From Companilactobacillus metriopterae (GTDB lineage Bacteria > Bacillota > Bacilli > Lactobacillales > Lactobacillaceae), in the NCBI RefSeq assembly GCF_004117915.1, contig NZ_RSTD01000001.1:62001-126000 (forward strand): a stretch of 64,000 nucleotides of DNA, written 5' to 3'. Below are positions 8,782 through 17,795 of this stretch, piece after piece. Both the position numbers and the translations under genes were made by a program. Position 1 is the first letter of the stretch. Each line of letters starts with the position of its first letter. A model generated the notes under the pieces. The model was not told where the DNA came from, made no database searches, and was given only the letters and a program-made list of their open reading frames with translations.

Positions 8782-8916
8782 ATGTCACAAAATAATCATA
8801 AAGGTATGACAGGTCACCGCCGTCCCGTAAACGCACAGAACGGTACAGATCGTCAAAAGAAAACTTTAGAAGTTATCAACTTTCTAAAGAGTCGCGATGA
8901 AAAAGCTTCAAAATAA
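8782..8916 (+). CDS. Small basic protein, 44 residues
   Basis: An unannotated-size gene with an excellent ribosome site (AAAGGGAGGAGGG) about 8 bases before ATG 8782. The product has 44 residues, is rich in His, Arg, Lys, Gln and Asn, has a disordered first half (KGMTGHRRPVNAQNG) and a predicted helix in the second (LEVINFLKSRDEK), with no membrane segment. A strong terminator follows at 8934-8973, so it is a complete one-gene transcription unit. Local GC is higher than in the flanks, as expected for coding DNA. Family and function unknown. Confidence 0.7.
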   Translation: MSQNNHKGMTGHRRPVNAQNGTDRQKKTLEVINFLKSRDEKASK

Positions 8917-8933
8917 TTTCCTAATTGGAAAAT

Positions 8934-8973
8934 AAAACACGATGTTTGATTAATTCAAGCATTGTGTTTTTTT
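8934..8973 (+). terminator. Rho-independent terminator of the 44-residue gene
   Basis: AAAACACGATG pairs (one G-T) with CATTGTGTTTT and runs into seven T's. Confidence 0.8.
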
Positions 8974-9059
8974 ATATATTAATCTCATATTTATTAATCT
9001 GAAGGTGTGGTATTGTTTTACTTATAAAACAAGACTTTTTGTATTAGAAGGTGTTGTAG

Positions 9060-9266
9060 ATGATTAGTTTTCTAGGTTTATACCACGATATAGTAGGATA
9101 TTTAGTTTTGTTAAGTATACTTTTGCTCGTAGGGTTTATACTTTATGAGACTATTCCTAGTTTTAGAAGAGTTATTAAGAAATTTGGACCTGATGAAGTT
9201 TTCATATTTGTTTTTATATTCCAACATGTTTCGTATATTATTTTAAAGATATTTCATATTATCTAA
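9060..9266 (+). CDS. Small membrane protein, 68 residues
   Basis: Predicted 68-residue protein with two hydrophobic segments (about residues 10-29 and 45-66) separated by a basic loop (SFRRVIKKFG). A GAAGG ribosome site precedes ATG 9060 at a slightly long distance. It is followed 12 bases later by another tiny membrane gene, and both share the terminator at 9422. Function unknown; no toxin-antitoxin features seen. Confidence 0.55.
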   Translation: MISFLGLYHDIVGYLVLLSILLLVGFILYETIPSFRRVIKKFGPDEVFIFVFIFQHVSYIILKIFHII

Positions 9267-9278
9267 TGAGAGGTAAAA

Positions 9279-9422
9279 ATGATAATTTTTATGGCACTTT
9301 TGCTGTCTACTGTTATATCAGTGATTATATATAGATACAATAAAGAAAAAAATCTAAATTTAAATGTTATTTTTTTTGTTGCTATGATAGTGCTTATCAT
9401 CATTACAAATTTGTTTAAATAA
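9279..9422 (+). CDS. Small membrane protein, 47 residues
   Basis: A 47-residue protein with two hydrophobic stretches (residues 2-18 and 30-45) separated by a charged turn (RYNKEKN). GAGAGG lies at 9268-9273, 5 bases before ATG 9279 and just after the stop of the preceding 68-residue gene, so the two are probably translated from one mRNA. It ends right at the terminator hairpin. Unknown function. Confidence 0.5.
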   Translation: MIIFMALLLSTVISVIIYRYNKEKNLNLNVIFFVAMIVLIIITNLFK

Positions 9423-9457
9423 AAGAACTCAACACAATTAAGTGTTGGGTTCTTTTT
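9422..9457 (+). terminator. Rho-independent terminator
   Basis: AAAGAAC-CAACAC pairs with GTGTTG-GTTCTTT, followed by T's, at the end of the two small membrane genes. Confidence 0.8.
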
Positions 9458-9565
9458 ATTATATTAATAATACCTGTAATAATTGACAAAGTAACGATTA
9501 CAAATTACGATTTAACTAACAATTCTAATTAATTTCTAATTTTTAGAATGAAAGGTGGAATAATT

Positions 9566-10594
9566 ATGGTAAAAGCAGATGCAAATAAAATAGATTGGAA
9601 CAACTTAGGTTTTAATTATATGGACTTGCCATATCGTTACTTGGCACATTATAAGGATGGAGAATGGCAAGATGGAGGATTGACTGAAGATAGTACCCTA
9701 TCTATTAATGAGGGTTCTCCGGCAATTCACTATGGTCAACAGGCGTTTGAGGGATTGAAGGCATATAGAACTAAAGATGATAAAATTCAATTGTTCCGGC
9801 CAGACCAAAATGCTAAAAGATTACAAAAATCATGTCAAAGATTGTTAATGCCGGAATATCCTGAAGATAAGTTTGTGGAAGCAGTAAAATCAGTGGTTTC
9901 AGCTAATAGAGATTTTGTACCTCCATATGGGACTGGTTCGACTTTGTATATTCGACCATTAATCATTGGTGTAGGTGAAAATATCGGATTAAGTCCAGCT
10001 TCTGAATATATTTTTACTGTATTTGCTATGCCGGTTGGAAGTTATTTTCAAGGTGGTTTAAAACCAGTCAATTTTACAACTTCTAAACTGGATCGTGCAG
10101 CTCATCGAGGTACTGGTCAAGCTAAAGTTGGTGGTAATTATGCTGCAAGTCTATTGCCTGAGGAAGACGCAAAAGGTAGAGGTTTTGCGGATTGTGTCTA
10201 TCTAGATCCTCTAGAGCATAGATATATTGAAGAAGTAGGAGCGGCCAACTTTTTTGGTATTACTAAAGACAATGAATTCAAAACTCCTATTTCACCATCT
10301 ATTCTTCCAAGTATAACTAAGTATTCATTGTTGTGGTTAGCTGAAAATAGACTCGGTATGAAAGTTTCTGAAGAAAAAATTGATATAAATGAATTAGATC
10401 AATTCAAAGAAGCAGGTGCCTGTGGGACAGCAGCTGTTATCTCACCAATTGGTGGAATAGAACACGACGGTAATTTCCACGTATTTTATAGTGAGACAGA
10501 GGTAGGACCAGTTAGTCAGAAACTATATGATACTTTAACAGGTATTCAATTTGGAGATGTGGAAGCACCTGAAGGTTGGATTCAGACTGTATAG
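9566..10594 (+). CDS. ilvE: Branched-chain amino acid aminotransferase
   Basis: PLP enzyme (fold type IV) that interconverts leucine, isoleucine and valine with their 2-oxo acids, with 2-oxoglutarate/glutamate as partner. At 342 residues it belongs to the longer BCAT class. The PLP lysine is in QAKVGGNYAASL. Other signatures are HYGQQAFEGLKAYR near the N-terminus and GACGTAAVISPIG near the C-terminus. ATG 9566 is chosen because AAAGGTGG at 9551-9558 is its ribosome site; the in-frame ATG at 9548 lies upstream of that site. In lactobacilli this enzyme starts aroma formation from amino acids, and the D-hydroxyacid dehydrogenase at 11806 could use the keto acids it makes. Confidence 0.95.
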   Translation: MVKADANKIDWNNLGFNYMDLPYRYLAHYKDGEWQDGGLTEDSTLSINEGSPAIHYGQQAFEGLKAYRTKDDKIQLFRPDQNAKRLQKSCQRLLMPEYPEDKFVEAVKSVVSANRDFVPPYGTGSTLYIRPLIIGVGENIGLSPASEYIFTVFAMPVGSYFQGGLKPVNFTTSKLDRAAHRGTGQAKVGGNYAASLLPEEDAKGRGFADCVYLDPLEHRYIEEVGAANFFGITKDNEFKTPISPSILPSITKYSLLWLAENRLGMKVSEEKIDINELDQFKEAGACGTAAVISPIGGIEHDGNFHVFYSETEVGPVSQKLYDTLTGIQFGDVEAPEGWIQTV

Positions 10595-10648
10595 AATAAT
10601 TTATTTATGATATTATTTTATTAATACATTTGGGCAGGGGATTAATAT

Positions 10649-11758
10649 ATGAAAAAATTGAATAGGGTAGTTTTATTAGCTTCATTTTCTACAATATTGT
10701 TATTGGGGCAACCAGTATCAACTTACGCACAGAGCACTGAGCAAGATAGTTTTGCATTTACTGAAAGTACTAAGACATTACTGTCATCAGAAAATACAAA
10801 TTCTAGTGGCTACTTAAGAGTTAAGTCTTGGGGAGCAATGGAATATTCATACTTATCTGATTCTAATGATGTAAACCAATTGGGGACTATTTTACCCAGT
10901 GGTTCAGAATGGAAATATTCTAGCACTGTCGTGGTTGATGGTGTTACATATTATCAAATTGCGACTGATATTTGGTTGAACAGTAATGATTCAACTACAT
11001 ATGATCCAAGTCAAAGTCCGGCATATCAGAATCCATCTGGAATGTATCAGATACAGTACACTCAAATACAACCGCAAGGAAATGTAGGATACGATTTATA
11101 TAGTGGTGTAGAAGGTGTTAAAGTAGCTTTGGTAAGAGGACATTTTGGTTTATCAAACAAGCACACTATTTATGATAGCGCCTGTATTAATGCGGTAAGA
11201 AATCTTCAATCTCGAGTAGGTTTACCTGTTACAGGAATTACAGATCTTGCAACATGGAAAGCTATGGGATTTTCCGAATCAGATTGGTATGATATAGATT
11301 CTTATGTGGCTCCATTAGCTATAAATAAACAATCAACAAGAAGTGATTATGTGGAAGCAATGATTAATCAAGCAAGACAATACTTAGGACAACCTTGGTA
11401 TTCAGGTGGTTCAAGCTATCCATATTATGGCGTTGATTGTTCAGGTCTAGTTACTCAATCACTATATGCTGCAGGAATTGATACATCAGGATATTCATCT
11501 ATCCAACATGCTCAACCAGGAAATGAATGGAATTCTAGGTTGATGTGGCAAGATAATAATTTTCAATCAATTAGATTTGCTGATCGACAAAGAGGAGATT
11601 TGATATTCTTCACTGATCCCAGCACTGGTGTGATTTGGCACGTCGGAATTTTATTAGATGGAAATACAATGATTGATTCATGGCCTTCAAAAGTCCAAAT
11701 TTCAAGTATTTGGTCTAACAGAGGAAACATTGCAGGTGTTAAAAGAGTATTTTATTAA
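10649..11758 (+). CDS. Secreted NlpC/P60 peptidoglycan hydrolase
   Basis: A 369-residue exported cell-wall endopeptidase. Residues 1-28 are a signal peptide ending TYA-Q. Residues about 52-112 look like a bacterial SH3/GW-type module (SGYLRVKSWGAMEYSYL). Residues about 145-206 form a peptidoglycan-binding-1-like module (SACINAVRNLQSRVGLPVTG). An NlpC/P60 domain covers about 233-369, with catalytic Cys264 in VDCSGLV and His331 in WHVGI; Asp343 (DSWP) may be the third polar residue. ATG follows GGCAGGGG. Expected to cut stem peptides during growth or cell separation. Confidence 0.9.
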   Translation: MKKLNRVVLLASFSTILLLGQPVSTYAQSTEQDSFAFTESTKTLLSSENTNSSGYLRVKSWGAMEYSYLSDSNDVNQLGTILPSGSEWKYSSTVVVDGVTYYQIATDIWLNSNDSTTYDPSQSPAYQNPSGMYQIQYTQIQPQGNVGYDLYSGVEGVKVALVRGHFGLSNKHTIYDSACINAVRNLQSRVGLPVTGITDLATWKAMGFSESDWYDIDSYVAPLAINKQSTRSDYVEAMINQARQYLGQPWYSGGSSYPYYGVDCSGLVTQSLYAAGIDTSGYSSIQHAQPGNEWNSRLMWQDNNFQSIRFADRQRGDLIFFTDPSTGVIWHVGILLDGNTMIDSWPSKVQISSIWSNRGNIAGVKRVFY

Positions 11759-11765
11759 TTAAAAT

Positions 11766-11801
11766 AAAAAAGAAGTTGCCATTATGGCAACTTCTTTTTT
11801 T
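11766..11801. terminator. Bidirectional terminator
   Basis: AGAAGTTGCC pairs with GGCAACTTCT, with A/T tracts on both sides, between two converging genes. Confidence 0.85.
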
Positions 11802-11805
11802 GTAT

Positions 11806-12807
11806 TTATTTAGGTTTTACAATATTTTCAGGTTGTTCACCAGAAATTAATTTTTTGCTAGAGTCAAATGCAACAGTAATCATGTTATAAACAGCTGTTT
11901 CTGTATAGAATGCATTGTGAGGTGTGATGATAACGTTAATTCGTTCTGCAAGATTCTTGATATCCGGATCAGAAATATTTTCAATACTACCTATTTTTTT
12001 ACCAAAGACAGTATTTTCATTGTCCAATACATCAAGTCCAACTCCGGCAATTTTACCAGAATCTAGTCCCTTGATAAGAGATTTTGTGTTAATCAGTTCT
12101 CCTCTGGCAGCGTTTATAATGAAAACTCCATCCTTCATTTTGGCGATGGATTCGTCATTAATCATATATTTGTTGCTATCAAAAAGAGGAACGTGCAAAT
12201 CAACAATATCAGAAATTTGATAGAGTTCTTCTAGACTTTCAACATATGTACCATATTTTTTGAAATTGTCTTTTTCAGAAACATCATAACCAATAACTTT
12301 GCTACCCATACCGTTAAACATTTGAGCAGCGACTTGTCCAATATGACCTGTACCAATGATACCAACAGTTTGTTCTCTAAGTTCCTTACCAATAGTAGGG
12401 GCCCAAGTGAAGTCACCTTCGTCAAATTTTCTGTCCACTTCTGGAACTCTTCTTAATAATCTTCCGGCAAGAAGTAAAGCGTGTTCAGCTATTGCATATG
12501 GAGAATAGACAGGAACATTAGTTAATGTCATATCTAAATCAGATAGATCTTGAAGATTAAAATTATCATATCCTACATTTCTAATTGAGATATATTTAAT
12601 ATTAAAACTAGTTAGCTTTTCTAGTGCAGCACGTTCATATGGAGTAGTTTGTAAAGTAACAACTCCATCACTTCCTTCTGCTAAGGCAGCAGTTTCAGGT
12701 GTGAGTGTCTTATCCGTGTATTGAACTTCTACATCAGGATTGTTGTCAATCCATTGATTTAATGCATGTAATTCGTCTTCTCTAATTCCATATCCAAATA
12801 TTTTCAT
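11806..12807 (-). CDS. D-2-hydroxyacid dehydrogenase (D-LDH / D-hydroxyisocaproate type)
   Basis: NADH-dependent reductase of 2-oxo acids to D-2-hydroxy acids, 333 residues. It has the Rossmann loop GTGHIGQVA (about residues 152-160), the catalytic Arg in NAARGELI, the acidic partner in LDNENTVF and the catalytic His in TPHNAFYTE. The N-terminus (MKIFGYGIREDE) and the overall pattern resemble both D-lactate dehydrogenase and the D-hydroxyisocaproate dehydrogenase of lactobacilli. Substrate size preference cannot be read safely. ATG follows CGGAGGT. The DMT permease gene lies 15 bases upstream and may be cotranscribed. Confidence 0.9.
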   Translation of the reverse strand: MKIFGYGIREDELHALNQWIDNNPDVEVQYTDKTLTPETAALAEGSDGVVTLQTTPYERAALEKLTSFNIKYISIRNVGYDNFNLQDLSDLDMTLTNVPVYSPYAIAEHALLLAGRLLRRVPEVDRKFDEGDFTWAPTIGKELREQTVGIIGTGHIGQVAAQMFNGMGSKVIGYDVSEKDNFKKYGTYVESLEELYQISDIVDLHVPLFDSNKYMINDESIAKMKDGVFIINAARGELINTKSLIKGLDSGKIAGVGLDVLDNENTVFGKKIGSIENISDPDIKNLAERINVIITPHNAFYTETAVYNMITVAFDSSKKLISGEQPENIVKPK

Positions 12808-12822
12808 ACTTTACCTCCGAAA

Positions 12823-13746
12823 TTATTTATTACCAGTGTCGTATCTACTTAGAATATAAATAGCAAATACAACAATAACAGCACCTAGAATTTCTATAAA
12901 GTTAACGTCATAACTTAAGAATAGAATACTTAGAATAAGTGTGACAAATGGTTGAACAGCATCTGTAATACTTACAGTGGCTGCAGTTGTATATTTTGTA
13001 CTGAATACCATTAGTAAGAAAGCACCAACAGTACCGATTAAAATAACAGCACAAACACCTATAATAGCGTTTGTTTCCATCTTTGGTGGGTTGACCCATA
13101 TGGGACGAATGCAATTAAATATAATACCAGCAATCAACATACCCCAACCAGTGATTAGCAAACCATTATACTTTGCAATTAGCTTTTGAGGAATAACTAC
13201 ATATAAAGCAGCAGTAGCACCAGATGCGATACCCCAAAGTAGTGAACTAACAGGTATTGAAAGATGACTGATATCTCCTCGAGTAATTAAAAGAACAACC
13301 CCAATTAATGCGAGTACAAATGAAATTACGTCTACACGAAGTACTTTTTTGTGGAAAAACAATACAGCTCCAACCATGATAAACAATGGTGATAAGTATT
13401 GCAGAATCGTAGCTGTAGATGAATTACCAGTTTTAATAGCATAAAAGAAGGTATACATATTAGCTAATAATCCAAATACTGAAAACGCCACTAAAGTGAG
13501 AGTGTCTTTCCAATTTTTAAAAATAGCGAAGAATTGGTTCTTTGGTAATACGAATAAAGAAATCACCAATAATAGAACTCCCGCTACGGTAGTTCTTGTT
13601 CCAATAAACCAAACAGCAGGTAACTGGAAATCCTTGGCTACCAATTGCATTACAACACCGGAAATACCCCAAAGAGATGAAGCAGCAAATGCAAGCCAAA
13701 ATCCCCTACGCAAAGTACCGGAAGTTAATTTGTTCTTTTCTTCCAT
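12823..13746 (-). CDS. EamA/DMT-family permease
   Basis: A 307-residue permease with ten predicted helices in two EamA repeats, the usual size for drug/metabolite transporters that export amino acids or other metabolites. The first repeat contains WGISGVVMQL and FIGTRTTVAGVLL. ATG 13746 follows AAAAGGGG. Only 15 bases separate its stop from the D-hydroxyacid dehydrogenase start, so the pair is likely one operon. Substrate unknown. Confidence 0.88.
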   Translation of the reverse strand: MEEKNKLTSGTLRRGFWLAFAASSLWGISGVVMQLVAKDFQLPAVWFIGTRTTVAGVLLLVISLFVLPKNQFFAIFKNWKDTLTLVAFSVFGLLANMYTFFYAIKTGNSSTATILQYLSPLFIMVGAVLFFHKKVLRVDVISFVLALIGVVLLITRGDISHLSIPVSSLLWGIASGATAALYVVIPQKLIAKYNGLLITGWGMLIAGIIFNCIRPIWVNPPKMETNAIIGVCAVILIGTVGAFLLMVFSTKYTTAATVSITDAVQPFVTLILSILFLSYDVNFIEILGAVIVVFAIYILSRYDTGNK

Positions 13747-13901
13747 AATAATTCCCCTTTTAATAATAAATTCTTATTTTCTATTATACCTACAACATTA
13801 AATATTTGGCTAATATTATTTATAGGATACAGAATATCACTAATAATAATTTAATTGTAGCATTACTTACCTTAATTGGTTTTTCTAGCGATTCGAAAAA
13901 T

Positions 13902-13939
13902 AAAAAGCTTAACTATATTCTACATAGTTAAGCTTTTTA
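13902..13939 (-). terminator. Terminator of pepD
   Basis: AAAAAGCTTAACTAT pairs with its complement around a seven-base loop, just after the minus-strand stop codon. Confidence 0.85.
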
Positions 13940-13941
13940 TA

Positions 13942-15375
13942 TTAAAGATTTTTATCCATATTAAATGTAAGTTTAGATAAGGTAATTCCTTTAGTATAAA
14001 GTTGACCAAAGAAATCATGAACTTTATTTTGTACTTCTTCAGTTAATTCATTGTTTTTCTTTGTAAGGAAGGCTGACATTTCATCAGGTGATTTTGTTGC
14101 TGCTTCTTCGTCAGTTTTTGCAATGAATGTTCTGAATTCTTGTTTCAAATCTGTTAACCAATCAATATCATCTTGAATGAATTCTTTATGATGAGATTCA
14201 ACTAGAACAGCCAATGAATTGAACATCCAGTAAGCATCTTTGAAATTGAATTTTAAATCGGTATCTCGATATGATTCATGTGTTTCATCCATATTTGTGT
14301 AGAATGGCACAAATGGAGTGAATGTAGGGTATCCAAAACAGAACCACATAATAGCAGCATATTCTTTGGGTACATCATTTCTAATTTGTAAAATATGAGA
14401 ATTCTGAGTTCTATTTAGACCGATAGGTCGGTAACGATATTTATCTTCATCAGAACCTGTACCTAGTGGATCATATTGAGTTTCATTGTAATGAGATCCT
14501 AGTACATACTCTATATCTTCAACTGTAATTTTTTTATCTGTCTTCATGATGAATGGTAATTCGCCATCTTCTGGATCTTGAATAATTTCAGGATTAAAGT
14601 ATCTTTGACCATACCATACACGAGAAGTATTGTAGTGACGGTCTTTCATATTATCTGTACCAAATATATGACGGAAATTCCATCCAGTTTGGTCAGTGTT
14701 AAGATGATATTTTTCAACGAATTCTTGGATACCATCTGACCACATAAATTGTTCTGAATCATCAAAATCAACTTGTTGAATAGAAACACGATTTGCTGCT
14801 ATGGCATAACTGTCATCGGGAATACGTTGAGCTACCCAGTGATGACCAGTAACAATTTCCATATACCAAACGTCATCTTTATCACTGAATAAAACTGAGT
14901 TTCCAGCGGGAGATCCGTATTCTTTAATTAAGTTACCTGTTCTTTGAACGGCTTCTTTGGCTGAATCTACATATGGAAGAACCATTCTCACAATAGTATC
15001 TTCGTCCATACCATCAACTTCTAGTGGATCATATGCCAATGCACGTTCATTACCATATGTACTTTCAGTAGCTGACATTGCTACGTTTACTCCGTTAATA
15101 CCACTTTCGTCATAGTAACCATGTTTTTTATAATCAACATTGGGAACAGCTGGCCACTTATGACCATTTGCTGGAATGGGAGCTTCAAATTTATTTAACC
15201 AAGATTTAACAGTACGTCCTTCTTCACCTTTTACTTCAGGATTCATGACAAAACTGTGTGGTGAAACTGCTAAAAATGTATCATCATTTCTAGCAATCAT
15301 AGTAGAACCATCAATACTAGCATTCTTTCCAACTAAAATTGTTGTACAAGCATCATCTAAATGATTTTTTTTCAT
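13942..15375 (-). CDS. pepD: Dipeptidase PepD (C69 family)
   Basis: Cysteine-type N-terminal nucleophile dipeptidase of family C69, intracellular, splitting a wide range of dipeptides. It has 477 residues, the family norm. The nucleophile is Cys10 in DDACTTILVG, followed by the conserved DGSTMIARNDD. Other family blocks are GINGVNVAMSATES and a GNSVLFSD strand. The start follows TAGGAGG at a good distance. It is divergent from the xanthine-type permease gene. Lactobacilli usually carry several PepD paralogues, so the paralogue number is not assigned. Confidence 0.93.
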   Translation of the reverse strand: MKKNHLDDACTTILVGKNASIDGSTMIARNDDTFLAVSPHSFVMNPEVKGEEGRTVKSWLNKFEAPIPANGHKWPAVPNVDYKKHGYYDESGINGVNVAMSATESTYGNERALAYDPLEVDGMDEDTIVRMVLPYVDSAKEAVQRTGNLIKEYGSPAGNSVLFSDKDDVWYMEIVTGHHWVAQRIPDDSYAIAANRVSIQQVDFDDSEQFMWSDGIQEFVEKYHLNTDQTGWNFRHIFGTDNMKDRHYNTSRVWYGQRYFNPEIIQDPEDGELPFIMKTDKKITVEDIEYVLGSHYNETQYDPLGTGSDEDKYRYRPIGLNRTQNSHILQIRNDVPKEYAAIMWFCFGYPTFTPFVPFYTNMDETHESYRDTDLKFNFKDAYWMFNSLAVLVESHHKEFIQDDIDWLTDLKQEFRTFIAKTDEEAATKSPDEMSAFLTKKNNELTEEVQNKVHDFFGQLYTKGITLSKLTFNMDKNL

Positions 15376-15510
15376 TTTTAAACTTCCTCCTAATCGACAC
15401 TTTCATATTATCACATTAAATTTGAAATGAATTTGTTTTCATTTGATTAAGTCATTCAATCCTTTCTGAAAAAGTGATATAATTTTCAAAACTTAATGTT
15501 GGAGGGGACT

Positions 15511-16806
15511 ATGGATATTCGTAACGAGGAACCACAGCAATCCTTTGGTAAGAATCTTATTTTAGGATTTCAACATCTATTTGCAATGTATTCGGGAGAT
15601 GTGCTTGTACCACTTTTGGTCGGTGCTGCATTAGGATTTACCGCTAAACAAATGACATATTTGATTTCAGTGGATATATTCATGTGTGGGGTCGCTACGT
15701 TACTTCAACTAAAAAGAACACCACTTACGGGTGTCGGATTACCCGTTGTTCTAGGTGCGGCTGTTCAGTATGTAACACCGTTACAAAATATAGGTAAGCA
15801 TTTTGGACTTGCCTATATGTATGGCTCTATTATTATTGCAGGAATTTTTATAATGGTAGTAGCCAAGTTCTTTGCGAAACTAAAGAGATTTTTCCCACCA
15901 GTTGTAACTGGTTCATTGATTACATTAATTGGATTTACTTTGATACCAGTTGCTTTTCAAAATATTGGTGGTGGAGATCCAACTGCCAAAAATTTTGGAG
16001 ATCCAACTGATTTAATCCTAGGATTCTCTACAGCATTACTTATTTTAATTATCAATGTTTGGGGTAGAGGATTTATCAAAAGAACTGCTGTTTTAATTGG
16101 AATTCTTGCCGGTTCACTAGTGGCCGCCGGATTGGGAAAAGTAGGAATAGCAAGTTTTAATGATGCTAGTTGGTTCCAAATACCACGACCATTTTACTTC
16201 GATGTTCCCAAGTTTGAATGGTCATCGTCATTAATTATGATTCTAGCTGCTTTGACTTGTATGATTGAATCTACTGGTGTTTTCTATGCTTTAGCTGAGA
16301 TCACTGATAGAAAATTAGATGAATCAGATTTACAAAGAGGTTATGTATCTGAAGGATTAGCTGCTGTTTTAGGTGGTATCTTTAATACATTTCCATACTC
16401 AACATTCTCAGAAAATGTGGCCTTGGTTAGATTATCTGGAATTAAGAGTAAAAAACCTGTGTATTATTCAGCATTCTTACTTATAATACTAGGATTGATA
16501 CCTAAGATAGGTGCAATTGCAACTATGATACCTACATCTGTACTAGGTGGGGCCATGTTAATTATGTTTGGTACTGTTGGTGCTGAAGGTATTCGTATGT
16601 TATCAAAAGTTAATTTAAATAACGATAATATGTTAATAATTGCAGTAGCTATTGGTTTAGGATTGGGAGTTACAGTTCAACCAAATCTACTTCATTTCTT
16701 ACCATCAACTTTACAAACTATTTTAAATAACGGTCTTGTAATTGGTAGTTTTGCAGCAATAATTTTAAATATATTCTTTTCAATGGGTAAGAAAAAAGAA
16801 GCTTAA
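15511..16806 (+). CDS. NCS2 xanthine/uric acid-type nucleobase permease
   Basis: Proton-coupled purine base importer of the NCS2 (NAT) family, 431 residues, 12-14 membrane segments. The N-terminal LGFQHLFAMYSGDVLVPLLVG block carries the family's QH pair, and NTFPYSTFSENVALVRLSG is the C-terminal NAT signature region, where Asn-Val fits xanthine/urate permeases (PbuX/PucJ-like) better than uracil permeases. ATG 15511 is chosen over ATG 15496 because GGAGGGG lies between them. A TATAAT sits at 15476-15481. No purine riboswitch was found upstream. Confidence 0.9.
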   Translation: MDIRNEEPQQSFGKNLILGFQHLFAMYSGDVLVPLLVGAALGFTAKQMTYLISVDIFMCGVATLLQLKRTPLTGVGLPVVLGAAVQYVTPLQNIGKHFGLAYMYGSIIIAGIFIMVVAKFFAKLKRFFPPVVTGSLITLIGFTLIPVAFQNIGGGDPTAKNFGDPTDLILGFSTALLILIINVWGRGFIKRTAVLIGILAGSLVAAGLGKVGIASFNDASWFQIPRPFYFDVPKFEWSSSLIMILAALTCMIESTGVFYALAEITDRKLDESDLQRGYVSEGLAAVLGGIFNTFPYSTFSENVALVRLSGIKSKKPVYYSAFLLIILGLIPKIGAIATMIPTSVLGGAMLIMFGTVGAEGIRMLSKVNLNNDNMLIIAVAIGLGLGVTVQPNLLHFLPSTLQTILNNGLVIGSFAAIILNIFFSMGKKKEA

Positions 16807-16832
16807 TGTTTTATTATTAAGCTTCTTTTTTT
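16793..16832 (+). terminator. Terminator overlapping the permease stop codon
   Basis: AAGAAGCTTAAT pairs with ATTAAGCTTCTT. The stop codon is inside the 5' arm of the stem. Confidence 0.85.
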
Positions 16833-16963
16833 ATTAATTAATTATTCCTATTAACTACCCACAATGTTCATAATTAATTCAAAAAATCCCGATATACTTG
16901 GTTTCAAGTTAATAAATAGAAATTAAAAACATAGACAACGTAAATCGAGAGAAGGACTTAATT

Positions 16964-17764
16964 ATGAAAAATTTATTTAACAAGTATTATTATCCAGCAA
17001 TGGTAATTAACAAGATGGACACAAATATTACAATAAAAATTGCTGCAACTGATTTAAATGCTGATGTACAAGATAGTTTAAATGAAGCTACTGCTGAAAT
17101 TTCAGAACGCATGGAAAGAATTCAAGAAGAGTTTTCACTAACTAATCCAACTTCAATGATTAATAACTATAGACATGGTGAAAACTATGATCTTGTAAAC
17201 TCACCAGACTTTCAATCTATCTATTCAAAAGCAATTTTTATCCAATCAGTTACAAAAGATGCTTATTCAGCTTTTGGTGAAAAAGAGTATAATCCATCAG
17301 ATATAATCGTTTCTTGGGCTATGGAAGACACATTTAACAAGTATCTACGTCCTTTATTAGTTAATAAAAATATTGTAGGTATATCTATGAATGCTGGCAG
17401 TGATATCAAATTTGCTACAGATCCTGACAGTGAATTCCAGTGGGGTGTTCAAATTAAAGGATTTGAAGATGCTAGTGAATCAGTAGAATATAACGTAGAA
17501 AACTTATCAATTGCTACCATTAGTGGTGAACCTGATTTAACAAATTATGAATATGATCAAAATACTACTTTGGAACAAGTAACAGTCTTGGATCTAGATG
17601 CAGCATTTGCACACGTATGGGCAACTGTAGGTATGTCACTAGGATTTGAAGAATTCCTTGCAGTTATAGTTGAAAACAAACTTTCTGGCGCTATGATTGA
17701 TAAAGATCATGGGTTAATATCATTTAACGATGGTGTTACAAGTTTAGTAAAACAAGCATCATAA
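16964..17764 (+). CDS. ApbE-like FAD:protein FMN transferase, divergent
   Basis: A 266-residue cytoplasmic-looking protein with the outline of the ApbE family, whose members attach FMN to Thr of flavoproteins. Matches to family blocks are MDTNITI (for MGTxxxI), a Ser-Leu-Thr-Asn-Pro-Thr-Ser start of the FAD region, PSDIIVSWAMED (for GGIAKGWAAD), ISMNAGSDI, ATISGEP and a C-terminal VTVLDLDAAFAHVWAT block. The usual HHIxDPxTG motif between the last two blocks is missing, and there is no lipoprotein signal. It may be inactive or have changed chemistry. ATG follows AGAAGG. It is monocistronic. Confidence 0.65.
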   Translation: MKNLFNKYYYPAMVINKMDTNITIKIAATDLNADVQDSLNEATAEISERMERIQEEFSLTNPTSMINNYRHGENYDLVNSPDFQSIYSKAIFIQSVTKDAYSAFGEKEYNPSDIIVSWAMEDTFNKYLRPLLVNKNIVGISMNAGSDIKFATDPDSEFQWGVQIKGFEDASESVEYNVENLSIATISGEPDLTNYEYDQNTTLEQVTVLDLDAAFAHVWATVGMSLGFEEFLAVIVENKLSGAMIDKDHGLISFNDGVTSLVKQAS

Positions 17765-17795
17765 AAAAAGATCACCTAGAAGGTGATCTTTTTTT
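17763..17795. terminator. Bidirectional terminator
   Basis: AAAGATCACCT pairs with AGGTGATCTTT, with seven A's and seven T's outside, and overlaps the stops of both converging genes. Confidence 0.85.

Noticed and set aside
15376-15510. Purine riboswitch before the xanthine-type permease
   Set aside because: No conserved TATA...CCTACC-type core could be seen; only a promoter-like TATAAT.
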